DNA of 64,000 nt from the NCBI GenBank assembly GCA_027943335.1, contig BSBK01008428.1:746501-810500 (forward strand), given 5' to 3'. This document shows positions 1 through 11,750 of this stretch, one piece after another (within the stretch, counting starts at the first letter, position 1; each line of letters starts with the position of its first letter). The notes under the pieces are model-generated. The model saw only the letters and a list, made by a program, of their open reading frames with translations. It searched no databases and was not told the origin of the DNA. Position numbers and translations under genes: made by a program. This DNA comes from Chamaecyparis obtusa (taxonomy: Eukaryota; Streptophyta; Pinopsida; Cupressales; Cupressaceae).

Positions 1-1056
1 AGGAGTGTGCCCTAGATCACTATAAAAGGAGGCCTTCCTCTCTCATTTTATATATCTCATCCAAGCAATCAAGCTCTCAAGTTCTCAAGGTGATCAAGCA
101 AGCATTCATTCAAGTATTCAAGTCTTATTCTTCATCCAAGTTCTCCATTAAAGATCAAGGATTCAAGCATTCAAGCTATTGAAGGGATTTGGCTCAGGCA
201 TTCAAGATCTATCATTCAAACCCTAGATCTAGCCACCATGGTGGTGTGATCTTCCTTCAAGATCCTTTGTTCATCTTCAAGATCCATATCATTGTTTCCT
301 CAAGGTGGATTTCAAGCATACAATCATGGAGGTTTGATGATGTTATGTTCAAGCTTTCATATCAATATATTCGATTACATTCCAAATACATTAGCATATC
401 TATTGAATTGCATAGCTTCATTGTTAGATTTATTTCTACTACTTGCTAGCATTCTCCTATTTCAATTTCAATATTAAGGTTGATTCCAAACTAGGGTTTG
501 ACCAAGGCAAACCCCCCCCCCCCCCCAAAACAAACAACAAAACCATTTTTCTTATAGGCACAAGTGTGGAATCTCAGATCTGAGAGAAAATTTGGATACC
601 CTTTTTGGCAATCTTTCAAGATCTGCGAATAGAATCGGAATTGGACTTCAAATAAATAATGTGGTCTTTGACCTTTTAAAAGGTCAAAGTTGACCTGTGT
701 GAATTTGGAGAAAAGATTTATGGGTTTTGTCTGCCTCGACATTTCCAATCCAGAACAGGTCATGAAATCTTCAGAAAGTTCATACAAAAGCCAGAATTCA
801 GCATTTTCCAGATCTACCCTAATTCAAGGTTAGTATTTGCACTTCAATTATTTCAGATTTCAAGCTTAATCCAACTATAGGGAAGTATAGGGTTTCTCTC
901 TCTCTTTCATATTCTTCATAGATTGATTCAATTGTGTATTAACCTCTTGGTTGATCAAATTGGATCTCTCCTTTGGGAATTTGGATTTAGGAGTGAATCT
1001 TACATTTTCCCCACACACTTACACAAATAGAGGTGATTCCAAATTACTTCTATTCA
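1..1056 (+). repeat. 5' LTR of element A (3' part only)
   Basis: Matches 5076-6130 almost base for base. The main difference is the length of a C run (512-526 here, 5586-5601 in the other copy). It ends in ...TATTCA, where the two copies stop matching. A short frame at 189-449 is also open in the other LTR, but it has no known domain and I do not treat it as a gene. Confidence 0.88.
21..29 (+). promoter_or_regulatory. TATA box of element A LTR
   Basis: TATAAAAGG followed by a C/T-rich stretch, kept in the other LTR at 5096-5104. This is a usual plant pol II TATA box and would place transcription start about 30 bases downstream, in the LTR R region. Confidence 0.6.
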
Positions 1057-1059
1057 TTT

Positions 1060-1072
1060 TGGTGAACCCGAC
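1060..1072 (+). other. Candidate primer binding site of element A
   Basis: TGGTGAACCCGAC starts three bases after the 5' LTR end and has the TGG start of a tRNA-primed site. I cannot assign it to a tRNA by eye, so this rests on position. Confidence 0.4.
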
Positions 1073-1202
1073 TAGCTTACTCTCTTTCTTTTTGGTGTTA
1101 GATTTCCTTTTTTGATCTAGTTTATGCTCTTGCATTTTACATTCAAAAATACAAAAAAATCTATATATTCAATAAAATACAAAAACATTTCTTACCTTTA
1201 CT

Positions 1203-2230
1203 ATGGAGATTGTTAAGATGTTTTGGGGCATGGCTATGTTCTTTATTACTCTTCTTTTAGCATCTCTTTATCATACCTATGATTTTTATGAGAGTATCAT
1301 TTATTTCATTATGTTGATGACCCTTCATTTTGCTTTTGCCTGTGCTTTTGTGAAGTTGACTGATACTAGTCTACCTACATTTAAAACTTTTCTTAGGGAT
1401 CTCTGTGGTAGCCTTATTCATCTTTTAGATTATGTGAAGAATTTGGTAGATGATACACCATCTCCTAATCTTCATCCTAATCCTATTAATCCTGTTCTTC
1501 ATTCTAATCTTCCTATTTTGATAACTGATTCTCCATCTGTTAATCCTCGCTCTTCCCGTACTTATGATGGGATTCAAGCTATAGTGTAGGATGCGGATGT
1601 GCAAGATTTCTTTGATTTACCTCCTCCTCTTGTCTAGGATGATATTAAAGGAAAGGTACAAAAAATTCTTCAAAACCTACTATCCCACCTTATATGACCT
1701 TTACTCATGAACATGATAAACAATCACCTTCTGTAGAAGCTTTGCATACTATGTACACTACTGGATATAATATGGTGACTAAACAAGGTTATAACAGTTT
1801 AGGGTTAGGATTTAATGAACATGGTATTAAATTTCCCATTAATATACCTCCTAAACTAGATATGTGTGGTGTTGCAACTTCTAAATCTCAAGTCAAGTTA
1901 AGTGGTGTGGATCTTCATCCTCCCCTTAATGCTCCTTTCTCTACACCTCTAATGGATAATCCCAACACTCGTCAAGAAATTGCTAAGACAGTATATGTGG
2001 AGCTAATGAATTCTAAGAAGGAAAGATTTACACCTATGCCTATTGATGCTTTGTATAAATTTAAATGTCATTTCCACTATCATAATACTCATTTGCTTTC
2101 CGATTGTAACAACTTCAAATTATATGTTAGGGATAGGGCTGCGTGCGGTATTATACCTTTTTCTCGCGCAGTCTTACAACTTCTTCATAATTTTGATATA
2201 GGGGATTCCCCTCCATTAGAGCTAGATTAA
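1203..2230 (+). pseudogene. Broken single ORF of element A: membrane segments plus gag-like knuckle
   Basis: The only coding region between the LTRs of A, about 340 codons. An open frame runs 1203-1589 (128 aa). The same reading continues past a TAG at 1587-1589 and another near 1636, then shifts frame near 1660 and stays open to 2230 (178 aa from the ATG at 1694). The N-terminal 60 residues hold two strongly hydrophobic stretches that look like membrane segments. Near the C-terminus CHFHYHNTHLLSDCNNFK keeps the C, H, H and C spacing of the degenerate zinc knuckle in plant Gypsy gags; compare CKFHNGVGHDIENC in element C. A GYNSLGLG stretch before it recalls a G-patch-like motif. No enzyme domain is visible. 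The gag kinship is inference; the membrane part is unassigned. Confidence 0.5.
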
Positions 2231-3516
2231 ATGTTCCTATCCTCTTGTCTCATGACTAGGAGGCAAGAGGCATAATTTTATCCAGTCTTTTAGGATCCAT
2301 TAGGTCTTTTTATTAAGATTTAATTGGTATTCTTTATGTTTCCTTCTTCCATGATGTTTTTATCCATTCCTAGGAATTATATTTTCTTCTTAGGAAATCT
2401 TTTCTAGGACATGTGTTTTGTAAAAATATTCCTTTTCTTTCATCCCTCGGGGGGCAAGGTTCTTCCTTCTCTTTTTCTACGGGAACTTCTTTCCTTAGCT
2501 TAGTAGTATTTGCTTATGTTACAATATTATTTCATCACAGTGACAGAGGTGTTGATTATGGATAACCTTCTTATCTGAGAAGTTGTTGTCCTAGGTTGTC
2601 ACTTCTTCTCTATGTTGCAAATTATGTTTCATATAAACTTTTATTCTGGCTTGGTGTTAAAATTATTTTCCTTCATTCCAAAGATTCCTCTTGCTCTTCT
2701 TCACCGGGGGCTTGATGATTGAATCTTTGTTCCCACCTTTTGAAAGATGATATCTTCTTTACACGCACTCCTCTTTGGTGGGGGTCTTGGCAATAAGATC
2801 TTTTTCCTTGAGGATCCTTTTCCATAAGTGACATATCCTTTTCACAATTATCTATACTCTTGGATGTAGGGATCAATATCTCTCGCTAAGGATATACTAT
2901 ACATTGTTGTAAGTAGGATATCTCCTTGCTTTATGAAGTAGGTATCCTCTTCCATCTTTGTTCCTACACTTGGGGGGAAAAGATTCCTTATCCTTCTTTT
3001 CTATCTTCAAACATTCACACATGGAGTCACAAATACAGGTTGTGAGTTTGGTAGTACTTTAGCCTTGAAGGCTTGGTATGCTTTTCTATCTTATTCAAAT
3101 CTATGCATTATTATTTCATCTGGTATTCTCTTCTTTTCTAGGGATTCACCTCTTTCCTTGGTTAAGCAATATTTATCTATTATGTGATATCCAATCATAC
3201 ATGAAAATTATGGTTTGCATTTGCGGACCTATGCCCTTTATGCAAACCTTATTTGTTGTTTGACATTGGGTTTCCATGGTTGATACATCTCTCACCTTGG
3301 AAACTGAATAGTGTGCTATCCCTCATTAAGGGTTACTTTCTTTTCACTTCTTGCATGATATCTTTTACATTCGTCCCTTCCATGGCCTCATCGGAGCTAT
3401 GACCTTCTTAGCTTGGACTGGGTGTTGTCTATGGATATTGTCTTGATGCTGAAGAAGGCTTTATCCTTGTTCTTTTTCTTTCCTTAACATGACAAATAGT
3501 ATGTTTTTGCCATCTT
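2231..3516 (+). other. Non-coding 3' internal region of element A
   Basis: T-rich sequence between the ORF and the polypurine tract. All frames are closed by frequent stops and the open stretches are below 70 codons. I see no domain, tRNA or repeat array. Confidence 0.6.
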
Positions 3517-3527
3517 AAGGAGGGGGG
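3517..3527 (+). other. Polypurine tract of element A
   Basis: AAGGAGGGGGG just before the start of the 3' LTR, the expected primer for plus-strand DNA synthesis. Confidence 0.65.
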
Positions 3528-3567
3528 CATATATAGGGCCTCCCTTGTACTATAGTTTTTTATTTTT

Positions 3568-3896
3568 ATATGCTAAATATTGGAAGGTAACACACATAAG
3601 TTGCTAAATCCTGAAAAGACATGCATCCATATGCTAAATCTTCCTAAGGTAATGCACATAAGATGCTAAATCCTGAGGAGACACGCATTTTTCAAATGTT
3701 TCAATATGTTAAATCCTTTGAAGGTAACGCACATAAGTTGCTAAATCCTGAAGGGACACACATTTCCAATTTCAAATATGCTAAATCTTGGAAGGTAATG
3801 CACATAAGTTGCTAAATCCTGAAAAGACACGCACCTATATGCTAAATCTTTTGAAGGTAACGCACATAAGTTGCTAAATCCTAAGAAGACACGCAG
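3568..3896 (+). repeat. Tandem array of about 65-bp units in the U3 of element A
   Basis: About five imperfect copies, each with ATGCTAAATC, then GGTAAYGCACATAAG, then TGCTAAATCCTGA, then AGACACGCA. The array lies upstream of the LTR TATA box, where LTR enhancers usually sit. Confidence 0.75.
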
Positions 3897-4837
3897 TTCA
3901 TATTCATAGTGATACAAGAAGGTGGATCTATGGATATTCCAGAAGCCGTCAGAAGATGCATTACAATTACAAGCATAGTTTATGGGTGAACCTGTTGAGC
4001 TCTCCCTCCAGGGTGATTCACGATAAGGTAGGCATCTTACCGGGTGAGGTAATCACTTTCTCTTTTCTCTCTTTTCACTTTCATGCTAGTAGGACTGGAT
4101 CATGAAGCTATGTTGTCTATAGTGTTGCTCTTGTCTTTCTTATGTAATCATTTATGCTTTATGATAGCTTTCCAAATATGATATTGGTATGAGAAATATT
4201 TCTTAGCAAGGTTTCTTATGCTAATTGATTTGGGTTGTTTAGTACTAACCCTTGTTCTTTTGTATACTCTCATGTATGTATGTTGAGTTAGAATCCTTGG
4301 TCTGGGGACTTTTGTCTTTAGCTAAGTGTTATTTTATCTCATTTTGAATCCACTGGGATCTCTTCTCTCTTCTCCTTTACCAAGAGTTTGCATCGGATCC
4401 ATACTCTTGCTAAAGTGGGGACTTAATGTATCATCTTAAAATGAAAGTACTTCCATGTTAAGAGCATTTAGCCCTCTGAGTAAGTGGTTTAGGGTCATGA
4501 TTGGCATCTTTTCATTCTCCCTTGTCTTCCACTTCTTCTCTGCACTTGATTTCTTCATTCTAGGTGAAATTAGGGTTAAGGTCTTAAGGACTTCCCTAAT
4601 TTTCTCTCTTCCATGGCTCTATTTTCTAGGTAGGATTTAGAAATGAGACCTCCTAGTCCTTCATCACATCATTCAGAGGATTTTCTATCTGTTCTTGGCA
4701 CTAGGTCCTATTCAGACATCAATTTCTAAGTTTCTAGCATCTCTGGGATCTCTGTTGCAGAACCTGACAAAGTTAGGGTCTGAGGCCAAAGTTGACCTCA
4801 ACCCTAACTAGGCCAGGGTCAACCTCAACCCTAACTA

Positions 4838-4884
4838 GGTCAAGGTTGACCTCGACCCTGACCAGGTCAGGGTCAACCTTGACC
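4838..4884. repeat. GGTCAAGG palindrome in the LTR of element A
   Basis: GGTCAAGGTT and GACCCTGACC on the left pair with GGTCAGGGTC and AACCTTGACC on the right, leaving a 6-base bulge and almost no loop. It lies in a longer stretch (4790-4895) of direct and inverted GTTGACCTC / AACCCTAACTAGG units. Confidence 0.6.
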
Positions 4885-6130
4885 TTGACCTCCCCCTACT
4901 AGGATTTCAAATTGTCATTTGCCAATAATTTAGCTTTCGGGATAATTATTTCCCGCCTCCGAGTCAGCTGTTTCGGGTTCCAAAATGGTAAATCCTTTAA
5001 TTGTATTTAATCAAGGTATATTTTCTAAAGGTGAGGACCTAATTGGGATTTAATTCTCCAAGGTGGCCCATCTAGAGGAGTGTGCCCTAGATCACTATAA
5101 AAGGAGGCCTTCCTCTCTCATTTTATATATCTCATCCAAGAAATCAAGCTCTCAAGTTCTCAAGGTGATCAAGCAAGAATTCATTCAAGTATTCAAGTCT
5201 TCTTCTTCATCCAAGTTCTCCATTGAAGATCAAGGATTCAAGCATTCAAGCTATTGAAGGGATTTGGCTCAAGCATTCAAGATCTATCATTCAAACCCTA
5301 GATCTAGCCACCATGGTGGTGTGATCTTCCTTCAAGATCCTTTGTTCATCTTCAAGATCCATATCATTGTTTCCTCAAGGTGGATTTCAAGCATACAATC
5401 ATGGAGGTTTGATGATGTTATGTTCAAGCTTTCATATCAATATATTCAATTACATTCCAAATACATTAGCATATCTATTGAATTGCATAGCTTCATTGTT
5501 AGATTTATTTATACTACTTGCTAGCATTCTCCTATTTCAATTTCAATATTAAGGTTGATTCCAAACTGGGGTTTGACCAAGGCAACCCCCCCCCCCCCCC
5601 CAAACAAACAACAAAACCATTTTTCTTGCAAGCACGGGTGTGGAATCTCAGATCTAAGAGCAAATTTGGATACCCTTTTCGGCAATCTTTTAGGATCTGC
5701 GAACAAAATCAGAATCGGACTTCAAATAAATAATGTGGTCTTTGACCTTTTAAAAGGTCAAAGTTAACCTGTGGGAATTTGGAGAAAAGATTTTTGGGTT
5801 TTGTCTGCCTCGACATTTCCAATCCAGAACAGGTGATGGAATCTTTAGAAAGTTCATACAGAAGCCAGAATTCAGCATTTTTCAGATCTGCCCTAATTCA
5901 AGGTTAGTATTTGCACTTCAATTATTTCAAATTTCAAGCTTAATCCAACTATAGGGAAGTATAGGGTTTCTCTCTCTCTTTCATATTCTTCATAGATTGA
6001 TTCAATTATGTATTAACCTCTTGTTTGATCAAATTGGATCTCTCCATTGGGAATTTGGATTTAGGAGTGAATCTTACATTTTCCCCACACACTTACACAA
6101 ATAGAGGTGATTCCAAATTACTTCTATTCA

Positions 6131-6281
6131 CTAAGTTGTTAACTGGTAATAGGTAAAAGCACAGACAAATTAGTATTTTATGTTACCGAGCTACAGAAGT
6201 TTAAGTAAATTGTTTTTGGATATACATTTTGTATTTGGGACTGAGGATAACTGATTCACCCCCCTCTCAGTTATTCTAACA
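6131..6281 (+). repeat. Remnant of the 5' LTR of element B
   Basis: Matches the last 151 bases of the 3' LTR (43836-43986), including GATTCACCCCCCTCT and the end TTCTAACA. The rest lies left of element A, outside the window. Confidence 0.85.
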
Positions 6282-6283
6282 AT

Positions 6284-6296
6284 TGGTATCAGAGCT
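6284..6296 (+). other. Primer binding site of element B
   Basis: TGGTATCAGAGCT two bases after the LTR end, the classic plant Copia site for initiator methionine tRNA. Confidence 0.9.
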
Positions 6297-6347
6297 GCTT
6301 GGTTTCTTGGAATAGAGTTTTAAGGACTTCAGGACAAAGATCACAAA

Positions 6348-7346
6348 ATGTATAAGAGGGAAGTACCAAAGCTAAACAAGGATAACTTTACAATATGGCA
6401 AAGCCGAATGAAGCTGCATGTATCTAGAATTGGGAATTTTGCCCTCACACTAATGGACAATGGCTACCTTGCACCGCCCACTAGTCCCTTGACCCTTAAT
6501 CAACTAAGAGATAGGCATGAGCATATTATTACTATGATGGAGATTGTTGTTGCCCTGATAGATGTTTAATTTGAAGATATCAAGGATTGTACTACTACTA
6601 AACAAATGTGGGATAAAATTGCTCAAGTTTATAATGGTGATGATAATGTCAAAAGAGCCAAACCTGAAAGTTTAAGAGAAAGATTTGATGACATGAAGAT
6701 GAAAGAAGGTGAAAACATAGTGCAGTATACAAATAGAATAAAAGAAGTTATTAATGCTATAAGAGGATCTAATGGTGTTATTGAAGAAGACACAGTGGTA
6801 AGCAAAATTCTTAGAACCTTATTACCGTTTTATGCAATCAAAATATCTGCAATCCATGAAATGAGATCTACACCTGGTAATACTCTCACACTTGAAAATC
6901 TAATTGGTAAGCTAACTACATTTGAGCTTAATAACTATGATAATAGTGTTGTGCCAACTGTTGAATCTGCTTTCATGACTTCTCTGAAGATTGGTAAGTC
7001 TAGTAGTAGACATGATGATAATGATAGCAATAATGATAATGATCTTGATGAACTTGAAGCTCTTATGGCTAGAAGATTACCTAAAGGTAAAGGTAGATAT
7101 AAGGGTAAATTACCCTTAGCATGTTTTAAGTACAAAGAAGTTGGTCATATTTCTTCTAGATGTCCAAACAGGAAGGAAGATGACAGAAACAAAGACCGAT
7201 CTGGTGAAGGAAGCTATAAGAGAAGAAATAACAGAAGTTATTGACACTACAACAGAGACAATCGAGACAACAATGATAAGGGTAAAAAGGTATGTTACAT
7301 TGTTGAAGAAGATGATACTGACACTAATTCAGATGATGATGTATAA
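6348..7346 (+). pseudogene. Broken gag of Copia element B
   Basis: Gag forms the particle that packages element RNA. The frame starts at the ATG at 6348 (MYKREVPKL, then NFTIWQSRMKLHV, typical of the N-terminus of UBN2-type Copia gags) and continues through KQMWDKIAQVYNG, ENIVQYTNRIKEV and a zinc knuckle at 7120-7170. The knuckle reads CFKYKEVGHISSRC, so its second cysteine has become tyrosine. Internal stops are TAA at 6567-6569, TGA at 7242-7244 and TAA at 7344-7346. There is no frameshift. An acidic tail (EEDDTDTNSDDDV) leads into the protease. Confidence 0.85.
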
Positions 7347-9882
7347 GTTGCATTTGTTGCGATGAAGGATGATTCAGAGGAAGAAGAAAGGTATGTAGAA
7401 AGAGCATTGATTTTAAAAGTTAATAAAAATGATACATGGATCATAGATAGTGGTTGTACACATCACATGACTAGTGATGAAGAAAAAATTGATCATATTA
7501 AGCAATACAATGGAGGATCTATAAAAATGGGTAATGATACACCTTGTATAGTTAGAGGAAAAGGATCCCTAATGATAAATGATAGAATAAAATTTGATAA
7601 TGCTTATTGGATAGAAGGACTAAATTATAATTTGCTAAGTGTGGCACATCTGAATAATTTTGATCACTGATTTTCTTTTGAGAGAAAGAAAGTAAAGATT
7701 TATGATGATGGTGGAAAACTTGTTGGAAGAGGAGCACAATCGAAAGGTAACTTGTTTTATCTTGATAATGGTGAGTCTTCTTGTTTAATGATGAAAAATG
7801 AGGATGCATGGTTGTGGCATAAAAATTTATGTCATGTGAATTTTGATAACATGATTAAGATCAGTAAAAAGAAAAAGGTTAGAGGTCTATCTAACTTAAC
7901 AAAGCCTGATCATGTTATGTGCCATGAATGTTAGAAAAGTAAAATGACAAAATCTAGTTTCAAAAGAAAAGATTATTCAAGAAAGAAAATACTTGAGTTA
8001 GTTCACAACGACCTATGTGGTCCCATGAGAACTCAAAGTTACTATGGAGATAGGTATTTCATTCTTTTTGTTGATGATTACACTAGATTAATGATAGTCA
8101 TGTTCCTGAAAGAAAAATCAGAGGCATTTAAGATGTTCAAGTGGTATAAAGCAAAAGTTGAGAAAGAGACTAGTAAAGAGTTAAAATGTTTGAGATCTGA
8201 AAGAGGTGGTGAATTTATTTCTGATGAATTTACTAACTTTTTTAATGAGCATGGTATAAAAATATAGGTCTCTACACTGAGGACACCTCAACAAAATGGA
8301 ATTGCTAAAAGGACGAATAGGTCAATTGTTGACTGCGCAAGGACATTGATGTTAGAAAATAATGTTGCTCAAACACACTGGAGATAAGCAGTTAGCACAG
8401 CTATTTATGTTTTGAATTGAGTACAATTGAAGGACACTAATAAAACACCCTATGAGTTATGGTTTGGTCACAAACCCACTGTAAGTTATTTCAAAATTTT
8501 TGGAAGTAAATGGTCATATTGCTTCTAGATGTCCAAACAGGAAGGAAGATGATAGAAACAAAGACCGATCTGGTGAAGGAAGCTATCGAAGAAGAAACAA
8601 CCGAAGTTATCGACACTACAAAAGAGACAATTGAGACAACAATGATAAGGGTAAAAAGGTATGTTACATTGCTAAAGAAGATGATACTGACACTGATTCA
8701 GATGATGATGTATAAGTTGTATTTGTTGTGATGAAGGATGATTCAGAGGAAGAAGAAAGGTATGTAGAAACAACACTGATTTCAAAAGTTAATAAAAATG
8801 ATACATGAATCATAGATAGTGGTTATACACATCACATGACTGGTGATGAAGAAAAAATTGATCATCTTGAGCAATACAATGGAGGATCTATAAAAATGGG
8901 TAATGATACACCTTGTATGGTTAGAGGAAAAGGATCCCTGATGATAAATGATAGAATAAAATGTGATAATGCTTATTGGGTAGAAGGACTAAATTATAAT
9001 TTGCTAAGTGTGGCACAACTGAAAAATTCTGGTCACCAAGTTGCTTTTGAGAGAAAGAAAGTAAAGATTTATGATGATGGTAGAAAACTTGTTGGAATAA
9101 GAGCACAATGGAAAGGTAACTTGTTTTATCTTGATAATGGTGAGTCTTCTTGTTTAATGATGAAAAATGAGGATGCATGGTTGTGGCATAAAAATTTATG
9201 TCATGTGAATTTTGATAACATGATTAAGATCAGTAAAAATAAAAAGGTTAGAGGTCTATCTAACTTAACAAAGCATGATCATGTTATGTGCCATGAATGT
9301 CAGAAAGGTAAAATGACAAAATCTAGTTTCCAAAGAAAATATTATTCAAGAAAGAAAATACTTGAGTTAGTTCACAATGACCTATGTGGTCCCATGAGAA
9401 CTTAGAGTTACTATGGAGATAGGTATTTCATTCTTTTTGTTGATGATTACACTAGATTAATGACAGCCATGTTCTTGAAAGAAAAATTAGAGGCATTTAA
9501 GATGTTCAAGTGGTATAAAGCAAAAGTTGAGAAAGAGACTGGTAAAGAGTTAAAATGTTTGAGATCTGAAAGAGGTGGTGAATTTATTTCTAATGAATTT
9601 ACTAACTTTTGTAATGAGTATGGTATAAAAAGACAGGTCTCTACACCGAGGACAACTCAACAAAATAGAATTGTTGAAAGGAGGAATAGGTCAATTGTTG
9701 ATTGCACAAGGACATTGATGTTAGAAAAGAATGTTGCTCAGACATACTGGAGATAAGCAATTAGCACAATTGTTTATGTTCTGAATTGAGTACAACTGAA
9801 GAAGGACACTAATAAAACACTCTATGAGTTATGGTTTGGTCACAAACCCATTGTAAGTTATTTCAAAAAATTTGGAAGTAAA
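7142..9882 (+). repeat. 1.37-kb tandem duplication inside element B
   Basis: 7142-8511 and 8512-9882 are head-to-tail copies covering the gag zinc knuckle, protease, pre-integrase and integrase core. The join at 8505-8514 goes from GGAAGTAAA in integrase straight back to TGGTCATAT in the gag knuckle, with only about 2 bases of shared sequence. The unit is about 1370 bp, not a multiple of three, so the second copy is out of frame with the first. The copies differ at scattered bases. Confidence 0.93.
7362..8511 (+). pseudogene. Protease to integrase core of element B, first copy
   Basis: Pol enzymes that cut the polyprotein and insert the element. The aspartic protease motif is WIIDSGCTHHM (7437-7470). 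A pre-integrase zinc domain follows (LWHKNLCHVNFDNM ... MCHEC, 7812-7931), then the integrase core with LELVHNDLCGPM, DDYTRLMIVMF and LRSERGGEFIS. Stops include TGA near 7668, TAG near 7932, TAG near 8265 and TAA near 8386. The end is lost at the duplication join. Confidence 0.85.
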
Positions 9883-10240
9883 TGCTTTATTCTGAAAGAT
9901 GAAAGAAATGGAAAGTTTGACTCAAAAGGTGATGAAGGGATATTTCTAGGATATTCCACTAAAAGTAAAGCATACAAGTGTCTTAACAAAGTAACTAACA
10001 AAATGATTGAAAGTGCTAATGTTTGGGTTGATGAGTTTGATGATAAGAATACAGAAGAAAGCACAAAAGAACCAGAAGACTACAGTAGATTCACTTACAT
10101 TGAACAACCAAAGTACCTACTGAAGCCACTGACTATGACAACTGGTCAACATAAAAATAATACCAAAGAACAAGAAAGAGAAACTGATGAGCAGGAAGGA
10201 CCTACCGAGCAAGAAAATGAACCTGCACAAGATGAACAAT
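8732..10240 (+). pseudogene. Protease to integrase of element B, second copy
   Basis: Repeats the first copy with fewer breaks in the protease to pre-integrase part: 8836-9405 is open for 189 codons. The protease motif is altered (IIDSGYTHHM). The core has VHNDLCGPM, RGGEFIS and PRTTQQNRIVERRNRS, with TAG near 9403 and TAA near 9754. After the end of the duplication it carries on into the integrase C-terminus (YELWFGHKP, EGIFLGYSTKSKAYKC) and an acidic spacer rich in E and Q (10003-10240). Confidence 0.85.
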
Positions 10241-10389
10241 AGAGAAGAGATCAAGTACTGGCATGATTTGTCAGGATACATCATCCTAAGACACAAATCA
10301 TTGGAGACCAACAAGCTAGCATGATGACAAGGAGTAAAATGAGACAAGGTACATGTTTAGTTTGTGAATATGAACTGAAGAATGTAAAA

Positions 10390-11745
10390 GTTGCATTAGA
10401 AAATGATGAATGGTAAATGCAATGAAAGAGTAAATAGAACAGATAGAGAAAAACAAAACATGGAGTTTAGTACCTAGACCTAAGGACAAGAATGTTATCA
10501 GTACTAAGTGGATATTTAGAAACAAGGTTAATGAGAATGGAGAGGTAACAAGGAACAAAGCTAGATTAGTATGCAAGAGATATGCACAGGAGGAAGGAAT
10601 AGATTATGGTGAAACTTTTGCACATGTTGCTAGACTAGAAGGAGTCAGAATGTTACTTGCATATGCTGCACATAAAAATTTCAAAGTTTACCAAATGGAT
10701 GTTAAATCTACTTTTCTAAATGGGATACTTGAAGAAGAAGTCTACATAGAACAACCAAAAGGGTTCGTTGATCTAGACAAGAAATATATAGTATGTAGAT
10801 TACATAAAGCTTTGTATGGTTTAAAGCAAGCACCGAGAGCCTAGTATGAAAGGCTGCATACTTATTTGTTAAGTATTGGTTTTGTTAGAACTAGTGAGAA
10901 TAGCAATCTGTACTTGAAAGGAAATTCTGATGATACTATCTTGATTGCTGAGATATCTGTGAATGATATAATATTTGGAGGACAAGATCACATCTGTAAA
11001 TCATTTGCTAATGAAATGAGAAGTGAATTTGAAATGTCCATGTTTGGAGAGATTAAGTTCTTTCTAGGCTTACAAGTGATTCAGCAGAATGATAGAATAT
11101 TCATCACACAATCTAAGTACATAAAGGAAGTATTGAAGACATTTGGCATGGAAGATGCTAAACCTGTTGGAACACCAATGGCTACTGGATGTAAACTGAC
11201 TAAATATGATGGAACTACCGAAGTAAACCAGACATTGTATTGATCCATGATTGGTAAGTTGATGTATGTAGTTCATAGTAGACCTGATATAGCACATGTT
11301 CTTGGGATAGTTGCTAGATTTTCTGCAAATCCTAGGGAATCACACATGGTTGCTACAAAAAGAATCTTAAGATACCTAAAGAAAACATAAAATTATGGAT
11401 TATGGTATCCTAAGGATGGAAAATTTGAACTCAAAGTCTACACCGATGTTGATTGGGCTGGAAATGTGAATGACAGAAAGAGTACCACCGGAGGAGCATT
11501 TTTCTTTGGTGAAAGACTTGTTACATGGACAAGTAAGAAACAATCTTACATTTCCTAGTCTACAGTCAAAGCAGAGTATGTTGTTGTTGCTACAAATTGT
11601 TCAAATATCACATATATCAAGCAAGTGTTGGAAGGTATGAATGATGTAATCACTGATCCGGTGATTATATATTGTGAGAAAACTAGTGCCATTAATATTT
11701 TAAAGAATCTAGTGATGCACTCAAAAACAAAGCACATATCTATTA
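10390..11745 (+). pseudogene. Reverse transcriptase and RNase H (5' part) of element B
   Basis: RT copies the RNA to DNA and RNase H removes the RNA. Seen in order: [31 protein letters not shown], the first catalytic Asp in [12 protein letters not shown] (10690-10730), YGLKQAPRA, and NDIIFGG where Copia has a DD pair, so one catalytic Asp is now Asn. Next come IGKLMYVVHSRPDIAH and the RNase H segment (YTDVDWAG, RKSTTGG, TSKKQSYIS). Breaks include a frameshift between 10241 and 10650 and stops near 10842, 11241 and 11388. The frame ends at TKHISI, where element C is inserted. Confidence 0.88.
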
Positions 11746-11750
11746 ATTAT
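11746..11750. repeat. Left target-site copy of element C
   Basis: ATTAT, paired with AGTAT at 41789-41793 (one mismatch). Removing C and one copy restores the RNase H reading frame of element B across the junction. Confidence 0.85.

Larger units (their letters stand above)
1..6130 (+). mobile_element. Element A: pol-less LTR retrotransposon, left end cut by the window
   Basis: Bases 1-1056 and 5076-6130 are near-identical direct copies, the two LTRs of one element. The left LTR lacks its first part because the window starts inside it. Only about 2.5 kb lies between the LTRs, with one broken ORF and no protease, integrase or reverse transcriptase, so the element looks non-autonomous. It sits inside the 5' LTR of Copia element B: the sequence from 6131 on matches the end of B's 3' LTR (43836-43986). 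The right target-site copy would be CTAAG at 6131-6135. The left copy is off the window. Confidence 0.85.
3529..6130 (+). repeat. 3' LTR of element A (about 2.6 kb)
   Basis: The start is set by the polypurine tract, because the matching start of the other LTR lies outside the window; it may be off by a few bases, and no clean TG is seen. The end is where the match to 1-1056 stops. It holds a 60-75 bp tandem array, a GGTCAAGG/CCTTGACC palindrome, a TATA box at 5096 and a 16-C run at 5586-5601. Confidence 0.7.

Noticed and set aside
189..449. 86-codon frame present in both LTRs of element A (also 5264-5524)
   Set aside because: Kept in both because LTRs are copies; no domain, no good start codon, and it overlaps the presumed transcript leader.
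8510..8731. Frame LDVQTGRKM... repeated at 7141 and 8510 as a gene
   Set aside because: Out-of-frame shadow of the gag tail of B; it appears twice because of the tandem duplication.
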